Source of the DNA: Candidatus Manganitrophus noduliformans
GTDB lineage: Bacteria > Nitrospirota > Nitrospiria > SBBL01 > Manganitrophaceae
Length of the DNA: 64,000 bases
Reading direction: 5' to 3'
Assembly: GCF_012184425.1 (NCBI RefSeq)
Contig: NZ_VTOW01000001.1
Location: forward strand, 248,001-312,000
Part shown: in pieces, positions 17,898-26,277 of the stretch
How positions within the stretch are numbered: the stretch's first letter is position 1
Layout: each line of letters opens with the position of its first letter
The notes under the pieces: model-generated
What the model was told of the DNA's origin: nothing
Databases searched by the model: none
Seen by the model: only the letters and a program-made list of their open reading frames with translations
Position numbers and translations under genes: made by a program

Positions 17898-18377
17898 ATG
17901 GGCTTGATGGCAAAGGGGAAGGAGCAGATGCGGCGGGTGTTGGGATTGAACGACACCCCGCATCGGACCGCGCTCGCCTTCGCGCTCGGCGTCTTCATCG
18001 CCTTTTCCCCCCTGCTCGGCCTTCACTTTCTCCTGGCGATCGTTTCGGCGTGGCTCTTCCGTCTCAATCGGGTCGCCATTCTCGTCGGCGCCTTCGTCAA
18101 CAATCCCTGGACCTTCACCCCGATCACCCTCTCCTCCACCTGGTTCGGGATCGAGCTTTGCTGTAAGACAGATGAAATTCCCCCGATCAGCTTCGAGAAT
18201 CTGACCTTCTCGACGATGGGGACGCAGCTTAAATCGTACTTTTTCCCGTTCGTGCTTGGATCGACCCTGTTGGGAGTGGCTTTTGGGGTGGTTTCTTATT
18301 TCGCGATGCTCTGGATGATCGCGCAATATCGAAAGGTGAAAAAACCCGAATCGATCGAGTCTTCCCCCTCTTTATAA
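17898..18377 (+). CDS. DUF2062 membrane protein
   Basis: The 159-residue protein has the DUF2062 pattern: a short amphipathic N-terminus, TPHRTALAFALGVFIAFSPLLGLH, and NNPWTFTPI, with three or four hydrophobic segments. Function is not established for the family, although some members are fused to or near envelope glycan genes. It begins one base after the thiL stop and runs almost directly into the zinc-ribbon gene, so lon-thiL-DUF2062 and the next gene probably form one unit. Confidence 0.85.
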   Translation: MGLMAKGKEQMRRVLGLNDTPHRTALAFALGVFIAFSPLLGLHFLLAIVSAWLFRLNRVAILVGAFVNNPWTFTPITLSSTWFGIELCCKTDEIPPISFENLTFSTMGTQLKSYFFPFVLGSTLLGVAFGVVSYFAMLWMIAQYRKVKKPESIESSPSL

Positions 18378-18378
18378 C

Positions 18379-18633
18379 ATGACGATGGACAAGCAATTCG
18401 ATCAGTTCCGCGCCTCCCTTCTCTATTGCAACAAATGCGGCCGCGCCATGCCGGTGCGCGAGCGGCTCCTGCTGGTCCTCCCCGACGGAGAGCTCTACGA
18501 TTACCTCTGCCAGGGATGCGGCAGCTCCCTCGGCTCCAAAACCGAGCGGGCCACCGGCCCGAAGGTTTCCCCCGCAAAGATGCAGGCCCCGCCCCCAGGT
18601 CAACAAAGAAGCGCTCCCAAGAGAAAGCGTTAA
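18379..18633 (+). CDS. Small zinc-ribbon-like protein
   Basis: The 84-residue protein contains CNKCG and, about 30 residues later, CQGCGS, a four-Cys arrangement that should bind one zinc ion. The rest is a basic, Pro-rich tail (about 25 residues) typical of nucleic-acid-associated or disordered ends. The start lies one base after the upstream stop, consistent with coupling; no independent ribosome site is visible. An alternative ATG two codons later is possible. I do not recognise a named family. Confidence 0.65.
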   Translation: MTMDKQFDQFRASLLYCNKCGRAMPVRERLLLVLPDGELYDYLCQGCGSSLGSKTERATGPKVSPAKMQAPPPGQQRSAPKRKR

Positions 18634-18666
18634 GCGCCGCGGCTCACAGCATGACAGGCGAGGGGC

Positions 18667-19065
18667 TCAGGATGGCAGAGAGGCTTTCTTCCGTCCTTGC
18701 AAACCTGAGAGGAGGAGCAGTCCTCCTATCACCAGGAAGGTCGCGGTCAGACGAAGGTGGGCCCTCGGATTGGGGTCGGTTTCCGGGTGGAGAATCAAAC
18801 CGGCCAATCGATACGTCCAAAACCCGATGGTAAAGAGGGCGGAGGAGATGAGGAGGTTGTAGTCTCTGCGGGCGGCTTTGCTTCCCTTGATCCCCATCCA
18901 GATGAGAAACCCCCCGATCAAGATCGAGACGATGCAGGTGAACAGGGTGATGAACCGGTTGGGATCGGTCTCCCACTTCAGAGAAAGAATATAAAGCCGG
19001 AATCCCCACGAAGGAAGGATCAGTATCCCCGACACAATTAACAAGGCGCGAACTTTCTTTGACAT
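18667..19065 (-). CDS. Four-helix membrane protein of unknown function
   Basis: The 132-residue protein has four hydrophobic segments: ALLIVSGILILPSWGF, ITLFTCIVSILIGGFLIW, LISSALFTIGFWTYRLAGLIL and LTATFLVIGGLLLLSG. N- and C-termini are basic. The ATG at 19065 has GGAG 10 nt upstream; an earlier in-frame start at 19086 is less well supported. It converges with the lon-thiL unit. No family was recognised. Confidence 0.6.
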   Translation of the reverse strand: MSKKVRALLIVSGILILPSWGFRLYILSLKWETDPNRFITLFTCIVSILIGGFLIWMGIKGSKAARRDYNLLISSALFTIGFWTYRLAGLILHPETDPNPRAHLRLTATFLVIGGLLLLSGLQGRKKASLPS

Positions 19066-19137
19066 CTTACTGGTTCTCCAAATCAACTATAAGTGCGTGA
19101 TTGATCACGCCAAAAACATCATGGTCTCTCTCCCACG

Positions 19138-19518
19138 TTACCAACGGACAATCTCTCCGCCGTCAAACACCTGGCCGCTCCGGGCCTGCCGCACGTTGAT
19201 GAAGATGTTGTTCTCCGGAATCCCCACCCGCTGGGCGATGCTGGCGGCGACACACTTCAACATCTTCTCGATTGTCTCGGGCGGGTTGAAATCAGGGACC
19301 AGGAGATCGACGAGAAGGGGATGGGACTCTTTCGGCTGATTCGGTGCGGTCAGGCCGCCCGCCGCGTAGTGCCACGACTCAAGATATTCCCATGTGACCG
19401 TGACATGCGCGATCTCGATCCCCGCCTGTTCTGAAAAATCCCGGCTCACCGCCGCCAGGATGGAGGACATCTCCAGGTCTTCTTCGAAGGGAAGCGATTT
19501 GATGTGAATGAACGGCAT
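19138..19518 (-). CDS. Tautomerase-superfamily-like protein
   Basis: The 126-residue protein starts MPFIHI. A Pro directly after the initiator Met, followed by a beta strand, is the hallmark of the 4-oxalocrotonate tautomerase/MIF superfamily, where Pro1 of the mature protein is the catalytic base. Further blocks resembling the fold are IEIAHVTVTWEYLESWHY and VGIPENNIFINVRQARSGQVFDGG. Length fits a two-unit monomer. The substrate is unknown, and the call rests on the N-terminal motif and general pattern. Confidence 0.6.
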   Translation of the reverse strand: MPFIHIKSLPFEEDLEMSSILAAVSRDFSEQAGIEIAHVTVTWEYLESWHYAAGGLTAPNQPKESHPLLVDLLVPDFNPPETIEKMLKCVAASIAQRVGIPENNIFINVRQARSGQVFDGGEIVRW

Positions 19519-19558
19519 GGTCGTTTCCAGTGGGACAATCCGGACCGGATCTCGCTTA

Positions 19559-20011
19559 TTAGGAATTCTCTAAATTCAAATTGCCGTCGATGTATTTGAG
19601 ATTAAACTTGATCAGGTCGATCTGCCAGCGGGCGCCTCTTTTTTCCAGATGGAAATCATAACTGCCGACGAACGTCCGGGTGTTCCGGCCGGTTTTGTTC
19701 GGGAGATAGTGCATCGCAATTCCATAACAGAAGGCGGTCGCTTCTTTATCGGTGACCCTGACGATGAAATTCCCCGATTGATGATGAATCGCCTTGAGCG
19801 GCTTCAGGCCTTTTTTCCAAATGTCGGCAATCTCCTTCGGCGTCATCATCGCCGGCTCTCCCCCGGTCAATGAGGTCATATCAAAATGGACCCGCGGCGC
19901 AAAACATTTTTTCACCCAAACCCAATCCCGCTGATCAGTCCCAATGAAGAGGCCATTGATGGTTTCGATGATTTTTCTTTTTCAAGAAGGGTCTGTAGGT
20001 CGGTCCTGCAT
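19559..20011 (-). pseudogene. SnoaL/NTF2-like protein with in-frame TGA at codon 10
   Basis: From GTG at 19915 a 118-residue SnoaL-like fold fragment is read (FAPRVHFDMTSLTGG, IWKKGLKPLKAIHHQSGNF, TFVGSYDFHLEKRG). The same frame continues upstream with the expected first helix (KIIETINGLFIGTDQRDWVWVKK), reaching ATG at 20011 with GGGAG 7 nt before it. That ATG starts 4 bp after the previous gene's stop. A TGA at 19984-19982, codon 10, interrupts it. The alternative frame over codons 5-13 reads LQTLLEKEK, so two small compensating indels could also explain it. The gene is either disrupted, truncated to the GTG start, or affected by a sequence error. Confidence 0.6.
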
Positions 20012-20014
20012 GAT

Positions 20015-20290
20015 CTAACTCCCAAGCATAATGGATGAGATCTCCCAACCGTCTTGAATATCGCTTCCCATGCTTCGGAGCAGCGTCCTCCGGGCCACCT
20101 CTTCACGAATCTGCTCCTCCGTCCATTCAGGATGTGCAGAAGCGGCTTGAGCCCACATCATTTTTCGGGCCAGACGGGCGAGATAGAAAGCCGTCTCCAA
20201 TCGCTTGGTAGGGGTCATAGCCCGCAGCACGCTGATCATTTTCTCGTCGGGAAGCTCAATTTGGTCAATAAAGGTAGGGTTTCTGTTCAT
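20015..20290 (-). CDS. Small hypothetical protein (HPEWTEEQIREEVARR motif)
   Basis: The 91-residue, mostly helical protein has the segment TPTKRLETAFYLARLARKMM followed by HPEWTEEQIREEVARRTL. Similar short proteins with a His-Pro-Asp/Glu-Trp block occur widely beside nucleotidyltransferase or toxin-antitoxin genes, but no function is assigned. The ATG at 20290 has GGAG at a rather long 14 nt; a GTG 13 codons earlier is an alternative. The SnoaL-like gene starts 4 bp after its stop, indicating an operon. Confidence 0.55.
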   Translation of the reverse strand: MNRNPTFIDQIELPDEKMISVLRAMTPTKRLETAFYLARLARKMMWAQAASAHPEWTEEQIREEVARRTLLRSMGSDIQDGWEISSIMLGS

Positions 20291-20487
20291 TTCAAGATGA
20301 TCCGCTCCTTTTCTTTGTGTCCCGTTCACCGCCCCTTGGCAGACCCTGAATGAGATGATCTAGGTATTATGCCTTGAGTTTCTCTGGGGCGTCTGATTTG
20401 AAGAAGATGCCGCCGATTCCGATGACTCGATTCGTAATCGTTGTCCGTTAATTTGCTGCACCAGTTTCTACAGATAAAGTGAAATTA

Positions 20488-21357
20488 TTAATTTCGGTCA
20501 AGCCATCGTACGTTTGCTGTACTATTTTTTGCGATAGCCAATACCTTTTCTCTATCAAAGAAGAACTCTGGATCAAACACAATATGAAAATGAGCCTCAC
20601 TAGGGCGCACTCGCTGTGGTCCGTTAAGAACCTTCACACCTTCAATCAAGCTAACCTCATCTAAGACCTTTTTACTCACTTCTTTAGAAGTTTCTCTCAT
20701 ACAGAGCATCAGCTTAGAACGGAGCAATGCTTTTGGGCTAACTATTCCTTGATCAGTCGCCCTAAGTATTAGATTGCGAAGGCTTTTGATTTCTTCCAAT
20801 ACATAATCTTCTTTGGAAATTACTTCTGTTTCAATCTTAGGTATTTTAAATGTGCCAAAATGTTTTAAGAAAGTTGTATAATTTTCATCTGATGTAGATT
20901 TTTGGTATGTACCTTTAATTTTCTCTACTAGCTCTTCCTTAAATTCGACAATTTTTGTAAAGCGTAAATCACGTGGATACTCGAGATGCTCGATTGGCGC
21001 AGTATCGAAGGCATACGATGTCTTATCATCCTTAACAATAATTGTTGGCTTATCAAACGCAAGGCGCATTCCTAATTCAAACATTACATTTGGGTTTTTA
21101 CCACTTACATCACACACGACAACCGGATTCTCATAAAGGTTCTGAATAATACGTTTCTGAATAATACCTACGTCATCTGCATGGCTCACAAGATTAGGAG
21201 AGAATCCTGCCAAGTCAATTGCATCAGAGAGGATTGAAAGAACATCGCTCCAGTGAACTTCGCTACAACCATCCAGATTAGAAATTGGCATAATAATGCC
21301 GCACGTCGGCTGTTGAGAATCAGCCTTGACCTTTTCTAGCTGAGTATCCTTTTTCAT
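20488..21357 (-). CDS. NDT/TIR-like nucleotide-hydrolase-fold protein, AT-rich
   Basis: The 289-residue protein has an N-terminal Rossmann-like domain with CGIIMPIS, then VVVCDVSGKNPNVMFELGMRLAFDKPTIIV. This block is shared by nucleoside deoxyribosyltransferase-like and TIR-like domains, where the Glu of FELG is the likely catalytic residue. A linker and a basic C-terminal domain of unknown type follow. The gene is clearly richer in A and T than its neighbours and uses codons such as AAT, ATA and TTA freely, pointing to recent transfer. Related domains occur in antiviral NAD-consuming systems, so a solitary defence role is possible but inferred. GTG at 21372 is an alternative start. Confidence 0.65.
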   Translation of the reverse strand: MKKDTQLEKVKADSQQPTCGIIMPISNLDGCSEVHWSDVLSILSDAIDLAGFSPNLVSHADDVGIIQKRIIQNLYENPVVVCDVSGKNPNVMFELGMRLAFDKPTIIVKDDKTSYAFDTAPIEHLEYPRDLRFTKIVEFKEELVEKIKGTYQKSTSDENYTTFLKHFGTFKIPKIETEVISKEDYVLEEIKSLRNLILRATDQGIVSPKALLRSKLMLCMRETSKEVSKKVLDEVSLIEGVKVLNGPQRVRPSEAHFHIVFDPEFFFDREKVLAIAKNSTANVRWLDRN

Positions 21358-21470
21358 ATGTTTTTTTCCCACATGTTTGATTCTTTTGAATTTTTATTTC
21401 CAACTAGATGTCAAAGACTGTAATTGCAATCCGAACAAGGTTATGTTAAGAGGTTTTGACCAATTTTGCT

Positions 21471-24113
21471 TCAATGCGCCCCCGCCCAATTCGCCGCCAC
21501 GCCGATATCCACTGTCAACGGCGCCTTCAGCTGAATCACCCCTTCCATCTTCTCTTTCACCTTCTCTTTCATCAGCGGGATTTCGCTTTCGGGCACCTCG
21601 AAGATCAATTCATCATGCACCTGCAAGATCATCCGGCTCTTCACCTGAGCTTCCTGCATCCAGCGATGAATATCGATCATCGCTTTTTTGATGATGTCGG
21701 CGGCGGTCCCTTGGAGCGGGGTGTTGACGGCGAGGCGCTCCCCCAAGCCGCGGGTTTGGGTGTTGCGGCTGGAGAGCTCGGCGATGTGGCGGCGGCGGCC
21801 GAAGAGGGTGGTGACGTAGCCCTGCTGGGTGGCGGTCTCCAGCATCTGGTCGATGAAGCGCTGGACCCCTTGGTAGTTTTCAAAGTAGCGGTCGATGTAG
21901 CGCTTCGCCTCGGTCTGCGAGACGCCGAGGTTCGAGGCTAGCCCGAACGGGCTGATCCCGTAAATAATTCCGAAGTTGACCGTCTTCGCGACCCGCCGCA
22001 TCTCGGAGCTGATCTCTTGTTTCGGAAGACCGAAAAGCTGGATCGCCGTCCGGGTGTGGACATCTTCGCCGGTCCGGAACGACTCGATCAACACCGGGTC
22101 CTCCGACATATGGGCCAAGAGGCGCAGCTCGATCTGGTTGTAGTCGGCGGAGAGGAGCTGATGCCCCGACTCGGCGATGAAGGCCTGCCGGATGCGGCGG
22201 CCAAGCTCTCCTTTGATCGGGATGTTCTGGAGGTTCGGGTCTTTGGAGGAGAGCCGCCCCGTGGCGGCGATCGTCTGGTTGAGCTGCGTGTGGACCCGCC
22301 CGGTCTCGGGGTGGATCAATTTGGGAAGGGCGTCGACGTATGTCGATTTGAGTTTCATGAGCTGCCGGCTGTTTAAGATCTCCGCCGGCAGTTCGTGACG
22401 GACCGCGAGCTGAGTGAGAACTTCTTCATCGGTCGAATAGCCGGTCTTGGTCTTTCGGATCGGCGGGAGGCCCAGCTTCACAAAGAGGATCTCGGCCAGC
22501 TGTTTGGGAGAGCCGATGTTGAACTCCTCTCCGGCCAGCCGATGGATCCGCTCGGTCAGCTCAACGAGCTTCGCGTCGAGCTCCTTGGAGATCTCCGAAA
22601 GAAGATCGCCATCAATCTTCACCCCGTTGCGCTCGATCTCGGCCAGCACCGGGACCAGTGGCATCTCCAGATCGTTGAAAAGCGGTGTGAGCCCCTGCCC
22701 ATCCAAAAGAGACGGAAGCAGGTCGGCCAGCTTGAGAACGGCATCGGCCCGTTGGCAAAGATAGGGGGCGATCCGCGAAGGCGCCGCTTCGATAAGAGGA
22801 TGCGCTTTCGCCTCCTTGTCCCCGCCGGCCGCCTCGGTGGCGGTGGTGAGCCGCTCCTTGAGGTATTCGAAGGCGACCGTCTCCAGCGTGTGATCGCGGC
22901 GTCCGGGGTTCAAAAGGTATGAGGCGATCATCGTATCGAAGGAAGCATTTCGAAGGACGATCCCGCGCCGGCCCAAGACAATCTCGGCCAACTTCAGATC
23001 ATGCCCGACCTTGGTGATCGACTCCGACTCCAAAATCGTTTTGATCTCCGGCGGAAGCTGCTTTCGATCCTCCAGCGGAATGTAAAAGGCCTTCCCTTTT
23101 TCCGGGCAGAAAGCGATTCCGACCCACTCGGCCCGCATCGGCTCCTCGGAGGTAAGGAGCATGTCGACGGCGACCCGCGCTTTCTTTTGAACGGCGTCGA
23201 TCTCTTTTCCCGCCTCGGTGGGAAGAAGAATCCGGTAACCGTCGGCCATCGTCGGCGGCGGGAGGGTCAGCCCCTTGAGGATATTGGAAAACTCCATCTC
23301 ATTGCAGAGGGGAATCAAGCGCTCAAAGTCGGGCGATTGCATTTGAAACCGCTCCGGATCGAACTCGATCGGGCAATCGGTGTCGATCAGGGCAAGCGAG
23401 CGGGAAAGGCGCGCCGTCTCCGCCTCCGCCTCCAGCGTCTGGCGAAGTTTCGGCTTCTTCACCTGATCGAGGTTTGCAAGAAGATGTTCGATCGTTCCGA
23501 ACTGCTGGACCAGCTGGACCGCCGTCTTCTCGCCGATCCCGTTGACGCCGGGAATGTTGTCGACCGAATCGCCCATCAACCCCATGATCTCGACGACCTG
23601 GGCCGGCGTCGTTCCGAATTTCTCCAAAATCTCCTTCTCGGTGTAGTGCTTCTCCTTCATCGTGTCGTAGACGGAAACACCGGGGGAGATCAGCTGGAAC
23701 ATATCTTTATCGCCGGTCACCACGACCACCCGATATCCCTGGGCCTCCCCCTTTTTCGCCAGGGTGCCGATGAGATCATCGGCCTCGAAACCGTCCCCCA
23801 TGATCACCGGAATGCGGAACGCCTCGACCATCCTGTGGATGTAGGGGATCTGAAGCGCGAGCGGATCGGGCATCTCCGGACGATGGATTTTATAGTCCTG
23901 GTAGGCGGTGTGGCGGAAGGTGGGACCCTTCGTATCGAAGGCGATGGCAAGGTAGTCGGGCTTTTTGTCTTTGATGATCTTGAGCAACATTTGGGTGAAG
24001 CCATACACTGCATTCGTCGGAAGTCCGGTTGAGGTTGAGAGCTCCCGGATCGCAAAATAGGCTCGGTAAATATAGGAACTTCCGTCGATGATATAGAATG
24101 TTTTCTTTGCCAT
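21471..24113 (-). CDS. polA: DNA polymerase I
   Basis: The 880-residue protein has an N-terminal 5'-nuclease domain (FYIIDGSSYIYRAYFAI, GDKDMFQL, GVNGIGEKTA), a central exonuclease-like domain and a complete polymerase domain. Polymerase motifs are DYNQIELRLLAHMS (A), RRVAKTVNFGIIYGIS (B) and QVHDELIFEV (C). The central domain lacks the proofreading acids: the DxE motif reads VDMLL, the second reads GHDLKLAE and the third reads YLCQRAD. Proofreading is therefore probably absent, as in some thermophile PolI enzymes. The ATG at 24113 gives the normal N-terminus. It repairs and fills gaps during replication. Confidence 0.96.
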   Translation of the reverse strand: MAKKTFYIIDGSSYIYRAYFAIRELSTSTGLPTNAVYGFTQMLLKIIKDKKPDYLAIAFDTKGPTFRHTAYQDYKIHRPEMPDPLALQIPYIHRMVEAFRIPVIMGDGFEADDLIGTLAKKGEAQGYRVVVVTGDKDMFQLISPGVSVYDTMKEKHYTEKEILEKFGTTPAQVVEIMGLMGDSVDNIPGVNGIGEKTAVQLVQQFGTIEHLLANLDQVKKPKLRQTLEAEAETARLSRSLALIDTDCPIEFDPERFQMQSPDFERLIPLCNEMEFSNILKGLTLPPPTMADGYRILLPTEAGKEIDAVQKKARVAVDMLLTSEEPMRAEWVGIAFCPEKGKAFYIPLEDRKQLPPEIKTILESESITKVGHDLKLAEIVLGRRGIVLRNASFDTMIASYLLNPGRRDHTLETVAFEYLKERLTTATEAAGGDKEAKAHPLIEAAPSRIAPYLCQRADAVLKLADLLPSLLDGQGLTPLFNDLEMPLVPVLAEIERNGVKIDGDLLSEISKELDAKLVELTERIHRLAGEEFNIGSPKQLAEILFVKLGLPPIRKTKTGYSTDEEVLTQLAVRHELPAEILNSRQLMKLKSTYVDALPKLIHPETGRVHTQLNQTIAATGRLSSKDPNLQNIPIKGELGRRIRQAFIAESGHQLLSADYNQIELRLLAHMSEDPVLIESFRTGEDVHTRTAIQLFGLPKQEISSEMRRVAKTVNFGIIYGISPFGLASNLGVSQTEAKRYIDRYFENYQGVQRFIDQMLETATQQGYVTTLFGRRRHIAELSSRNTQTRGLGERLAVNTPLQGTAADIIKKAMIDIHRWMQEAQVKSRMILQVHDELIFEVPESEIPLMKEKVKEKMEGVIQLKAPLTVDIGVAANWAGAH

Positions 24114-24450
24114 GGAATTCCTTCGGGAAAAAGTTCCACCCATCTTACAACGGCGGTGTGGAGGTGTCAATTTAAGCCCTGTTCCTTTATGAGCCTCGAC
24201 ATAACCCGATCGGCGTAGGCACGCTCCTCCATTGGTAGCATTGACGCTTCCTCACTTAATTCCTTAATCTAAATATAAAGAGTGTTTTTTGAGTTTCGGA
24301 CCACTGAATCAGCGAAGGGCCTCTCGACGCGGTGAAGGACTGAACCTAACGCGATGAGGAGGTTGTTCTACCGACGTTTTGGGGTCCTTCGTTCCTCCGT
24401 TGTGAATCGATTCGGGCCATCCATTCACTTGAAGCCAAGGAGACCCCCCC
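24114..24450. other. polA upstream intergenic region
   Basis: Divergent promoters of polA and the membrane protein at 24451 should lie here, but no strong pair of boxes was found. It is partly AT-rich (24260-24300). A short frame on the minus strand (24167-24241) resembles the end of an antitoxin; no other coding signal was seen. Confidence 0.5.
24167..24241 (-). pseudogene. Possible addiction-module antitoxin remnant
   Basis: The 24-residue frame reads MLPMEERAYADRVMSRLIKEQ then GLN and stop. The LPxEERAxxADRxxxSL pattern is the core of TIGR02574-type antitoxin subunits. In the same frame IKELSEEAS precedes it, after which a TAG closes the frame. No toxin gene is adjacent. A relic of a lost toxin-antitoxin module is the simplest reading; chance similarity cannot be excluded. 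Confidence 0.35.
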
Positions 24451-24966
24451 ATGAATCCAACCAGGGTGACGATTCCAAATGAGCCGATCTCCCTTCGGGA
24501 AGCGGCGCCGCCCGGAGTCCGTTGCGGCTTGATCGGGGCCGCTTCAATGGCCGCCGTGGCAATTCTGTTTGCTCTTTTTTTTCAAGGGGATCTCTGGCGC
24601 CCGATGAAGCTGGCGGCGGCAACATTCCTCGGCGAGGGGGCGATCGGCCCCGGTTTTCAATTCGGACCGGTCTTCCTCGGTCTGGCGCTTCATCTGACCC
24701 TGTCGGTGGCGCTGGGAGTCTTTTTCGTCTGGCTGGGAGGTTACCTGAGCGTCGGGGGGGCGATCGCCTGGGGGGTGATCTTCTCCCTTTCCATCTGGGT
24801 CATCATGCAATTCGGACTGCTTCCTGTGATGAATCCCTGGCTGGCCGCCGCGCCGCCGATCCCGTTTGCGTTGGCCCATATCGCCTTTGGAATCAGCTTG
24901 GGAATCTATCCTCGTTTTCTGAAAGCGGCGGCCGAAGCCCCGGCGGTTCGGCGCAAGGCGGCATGA
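24451..24966 (+). CDS. Four-helix membrane protein of unknown function
   Basis: The 171-residue protein has a polar N-terminus of about 25 residues and four hydrophobic segments (LIGAASMAAVAILFALFF, FLGLALHLTLSVALGVFFVWLG, GGAIAWGVIFSLSIWVIMQF, IPFALAHIAFGISLGIY). The second and fourth helices carry His residues, a pattern seen in small conserved membrane proteins near respiratory genes, but no family is claimed. AAGGAG lies 8 nt before the ATG. The HAD gene follows 31 bp later and may share its transcript. Confidence 0.6.
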   Translation: MNPTRVTIPNEPISLREAAPPGVRCGLIGAASMAAVAILFALFFQGDLWRPMKLAAATFLGEGAIGPGFQFGPVFLGLALHLTLSVALGVFFVWLGGYLSVGGAIAWGVIFSLSIWVIMQFGLLPVMNPWLAAAPPIPFALAHIAFGISLGIYPRFLKAAAEAPAVRRKAA

Positions 24967-24997
24967 TTTTCGGTTTTATGGAAGGGTGGCGGTAGAA

Positions 24998-25678
24998 ATG
25001 ATCAAAGGGGTGATTGCAGATGTAGATGGAACGCTGGTCGACAGCAACGACGCCCATGCGAGCGCCTGGCAGGAGGCGTTTCAGGAATTCGGAATTCAAA
25101 TTAAATGGGAAGAGATCCGTTGCGAAATCGGGAAAGGGGCCGATCAGCTCCTTCCCCGCTTTCTCACCCCGGAGCAGATCTCCGAGCTTGGAACCCAGAT
25201 CCATAAGCGGAAGAAAGAGATCTTCAAGAATAAGTATTTCGACCAGATCCGGCCCCTCCCCGGCGTGATCCCCCTCTTCGAGCGGCTTCATCAAGACAAG
25301 AAAACCATTGTCCTCGCCACTTCCAGCGGGGGGAGCGAGGTCCAGCACTATATCCGTCTTCTTGGAATCGACCGCTGGGTGCGGGATGTCCTCTCAGGCG
25401 ATGATGTCGCCCGATCCAAACCGCATCCCGACCTGTTTCATCTCGCCCTCGATCGTTTTCATTGGAAACCCTCCGACGCGGTGGTCCTCGGCGACACACC
25501 GTATGATGTGGCGGCCGCCAAAGAGATCGGTCTCCAGACGATTGCGGTTTTGACGGGGGGATTTTCGGAGGAGACGCTTCGGAAAGCGGGGGCGGACGAA
25601 ATCTATCCCGATCTCCCCGCTCTGTTAAAAAATTATGAATCGTCGATATTGGGTGTAAAAAATCGTTCAGCAGCGTAG
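24998..25678 (+). CDS. HAD family hydrolase (phosphatase/beta-phosphoglucomutase-like)
   Basis: The 226-residue protein has all four HAD motifs: DVDGTLVDS (nucleophile Asp and acid Asp), TSSGG, K in ARSKPHPD, and LGDTPYDVAAA. The helical cap between motifs I and II is of the C1 type seen in phosphoglycolate phosphatase and beta-phosphoglucomutase subfamilies. The substrate cannot be assigned. The ATG at 24998 is preferred over the GTG four codons upstream, which sits on its own GGAAGG. It precedes the BON gene by 20 bp. Confidence 0.88.
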   Translation: MIKGVIADVDGTLVDSNDAHASAWQEAFQEFGIQIKWEEIRCEIGKGADQLLPRFLTPEQISELGTQIHKRKKEIFKNKYFDQIRPLPGVIPLFERLHQDKKTIVLATSSGGSEVQHYIRLLGIDRWVRDVLSGDDVARSKPHPDLFHLALDRFHWKPSDAVVLGDTPYDVAAAKEIGLQTIAVLTGGFSEETLRKAGADEIYPDLPALLKNYESSILGVKNRSAA

Positions 25679-25698
25679 TTCTTAAGGAGGTATTTTCG

Positions 25699-26166
25699 AT
25701 GGCGCGCGCATTTGGAAGAAGGTCGATTATCCCGTCGGTGTTGCCTTCCCGCACCACCATGTTGTTAGCCGGTCTCACCCTCGGCATCCTATTCGCACCG
25801 CGAAACGGCCGGAGCACCCGGACCCTGATCGCTCAGAGATATCATGACTGGATGGATCGAATCAGTGTGTGGCTTGAGAGTCTTGCCAAGAAGACGCGAC
25901 AGCAGAGCACCCGCGTTCAGGGGGTGGTCTACCAGATGCGGGAGCGGGCGATTCCCGAGGAGATGATCGTCAGCGATGAAATCCTGGCGCAGCGGGTCCG
26001 AAGCGAGCTGGGGCGCTTTTTTAATACGGCGATCATCGACATCGCCACACAGGAGGGGACGGTGACCCTTCGGGGGAGCATTCCCAGCGATCAGGAAAAA
26101 CAAGATATCATCGATATGGCCCGAAGGGTCCGCGGGGTCCGCGATGTGATCAACCTCTTTTCATAA
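25699..26166 (+). CDS. BON domain protein with N-terminal membrane segment
   Basis: The 155-residue protein has a short hydrophobic stretch (TMLLAGLTLGILFAP) after a basic N-terminus, a helical middle, and a C-terminal BON domain (IVSDEILAQRVRSELGRFF, GTVTLRGSIPSDQEK, VRGVRDVINLFS). BON domains bind phospholipid surfaces and occur in osmotic- and envelope-stress proteins. The AFGRR-LAGLTLGILFAPRNG pattern resembles YtxH-like stress proteins. AAGGAGGT lies 7 nt upstream of the ATG, a near-ideal ribosome site suggesting high expression. Confidence 0.85.
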   Translation: MARAFGRRSIIPSVLPSRTTMLLAGLTLGILFAPRNGRSTRTLIAQRYHDWMDRISVWLESLAKKTRQQSTRVQGVVYQMRERAIPEEMIVSDEILAQRVRSELGRFFNTAIIDIATQEGTVTLRGSIPSDQEKQDIIDMARRVRGVRDVINLFS

Positions 26167-26236
26167 GACCGGCCGCTGCCTCCTCCGCCGCTTTGGAAGG
26201 ACCGATTCTCCTCTCTCCAATCGCGCTATTTGCGCA

Positions 26237-26265
26237 TTGCACTTCAACCCCGGGTCTGCTAAAAT
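26237..26265 (+). promoter_or_regulatory. tRNA-Cys promoter
   Basis: TTGCAC (26237-26242) and TAAAAT (26260-26265) are 17 bp apart and end 12 bp before the tRNA, matching a stable-RNA promoter with a short 5' leader. Confidence 0.65.
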
Positions 26266-26277
26266 GGCTTCCTTCAA

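Noticed and set aside
19912-20106. Separate small gene encoding the LQTLLEKEK segment
   Set aside because: It overlaps the preceding gene and has no ribosome site; the segment is better seen as a shifted-frame reading of the SnoaL-like N-terminus.
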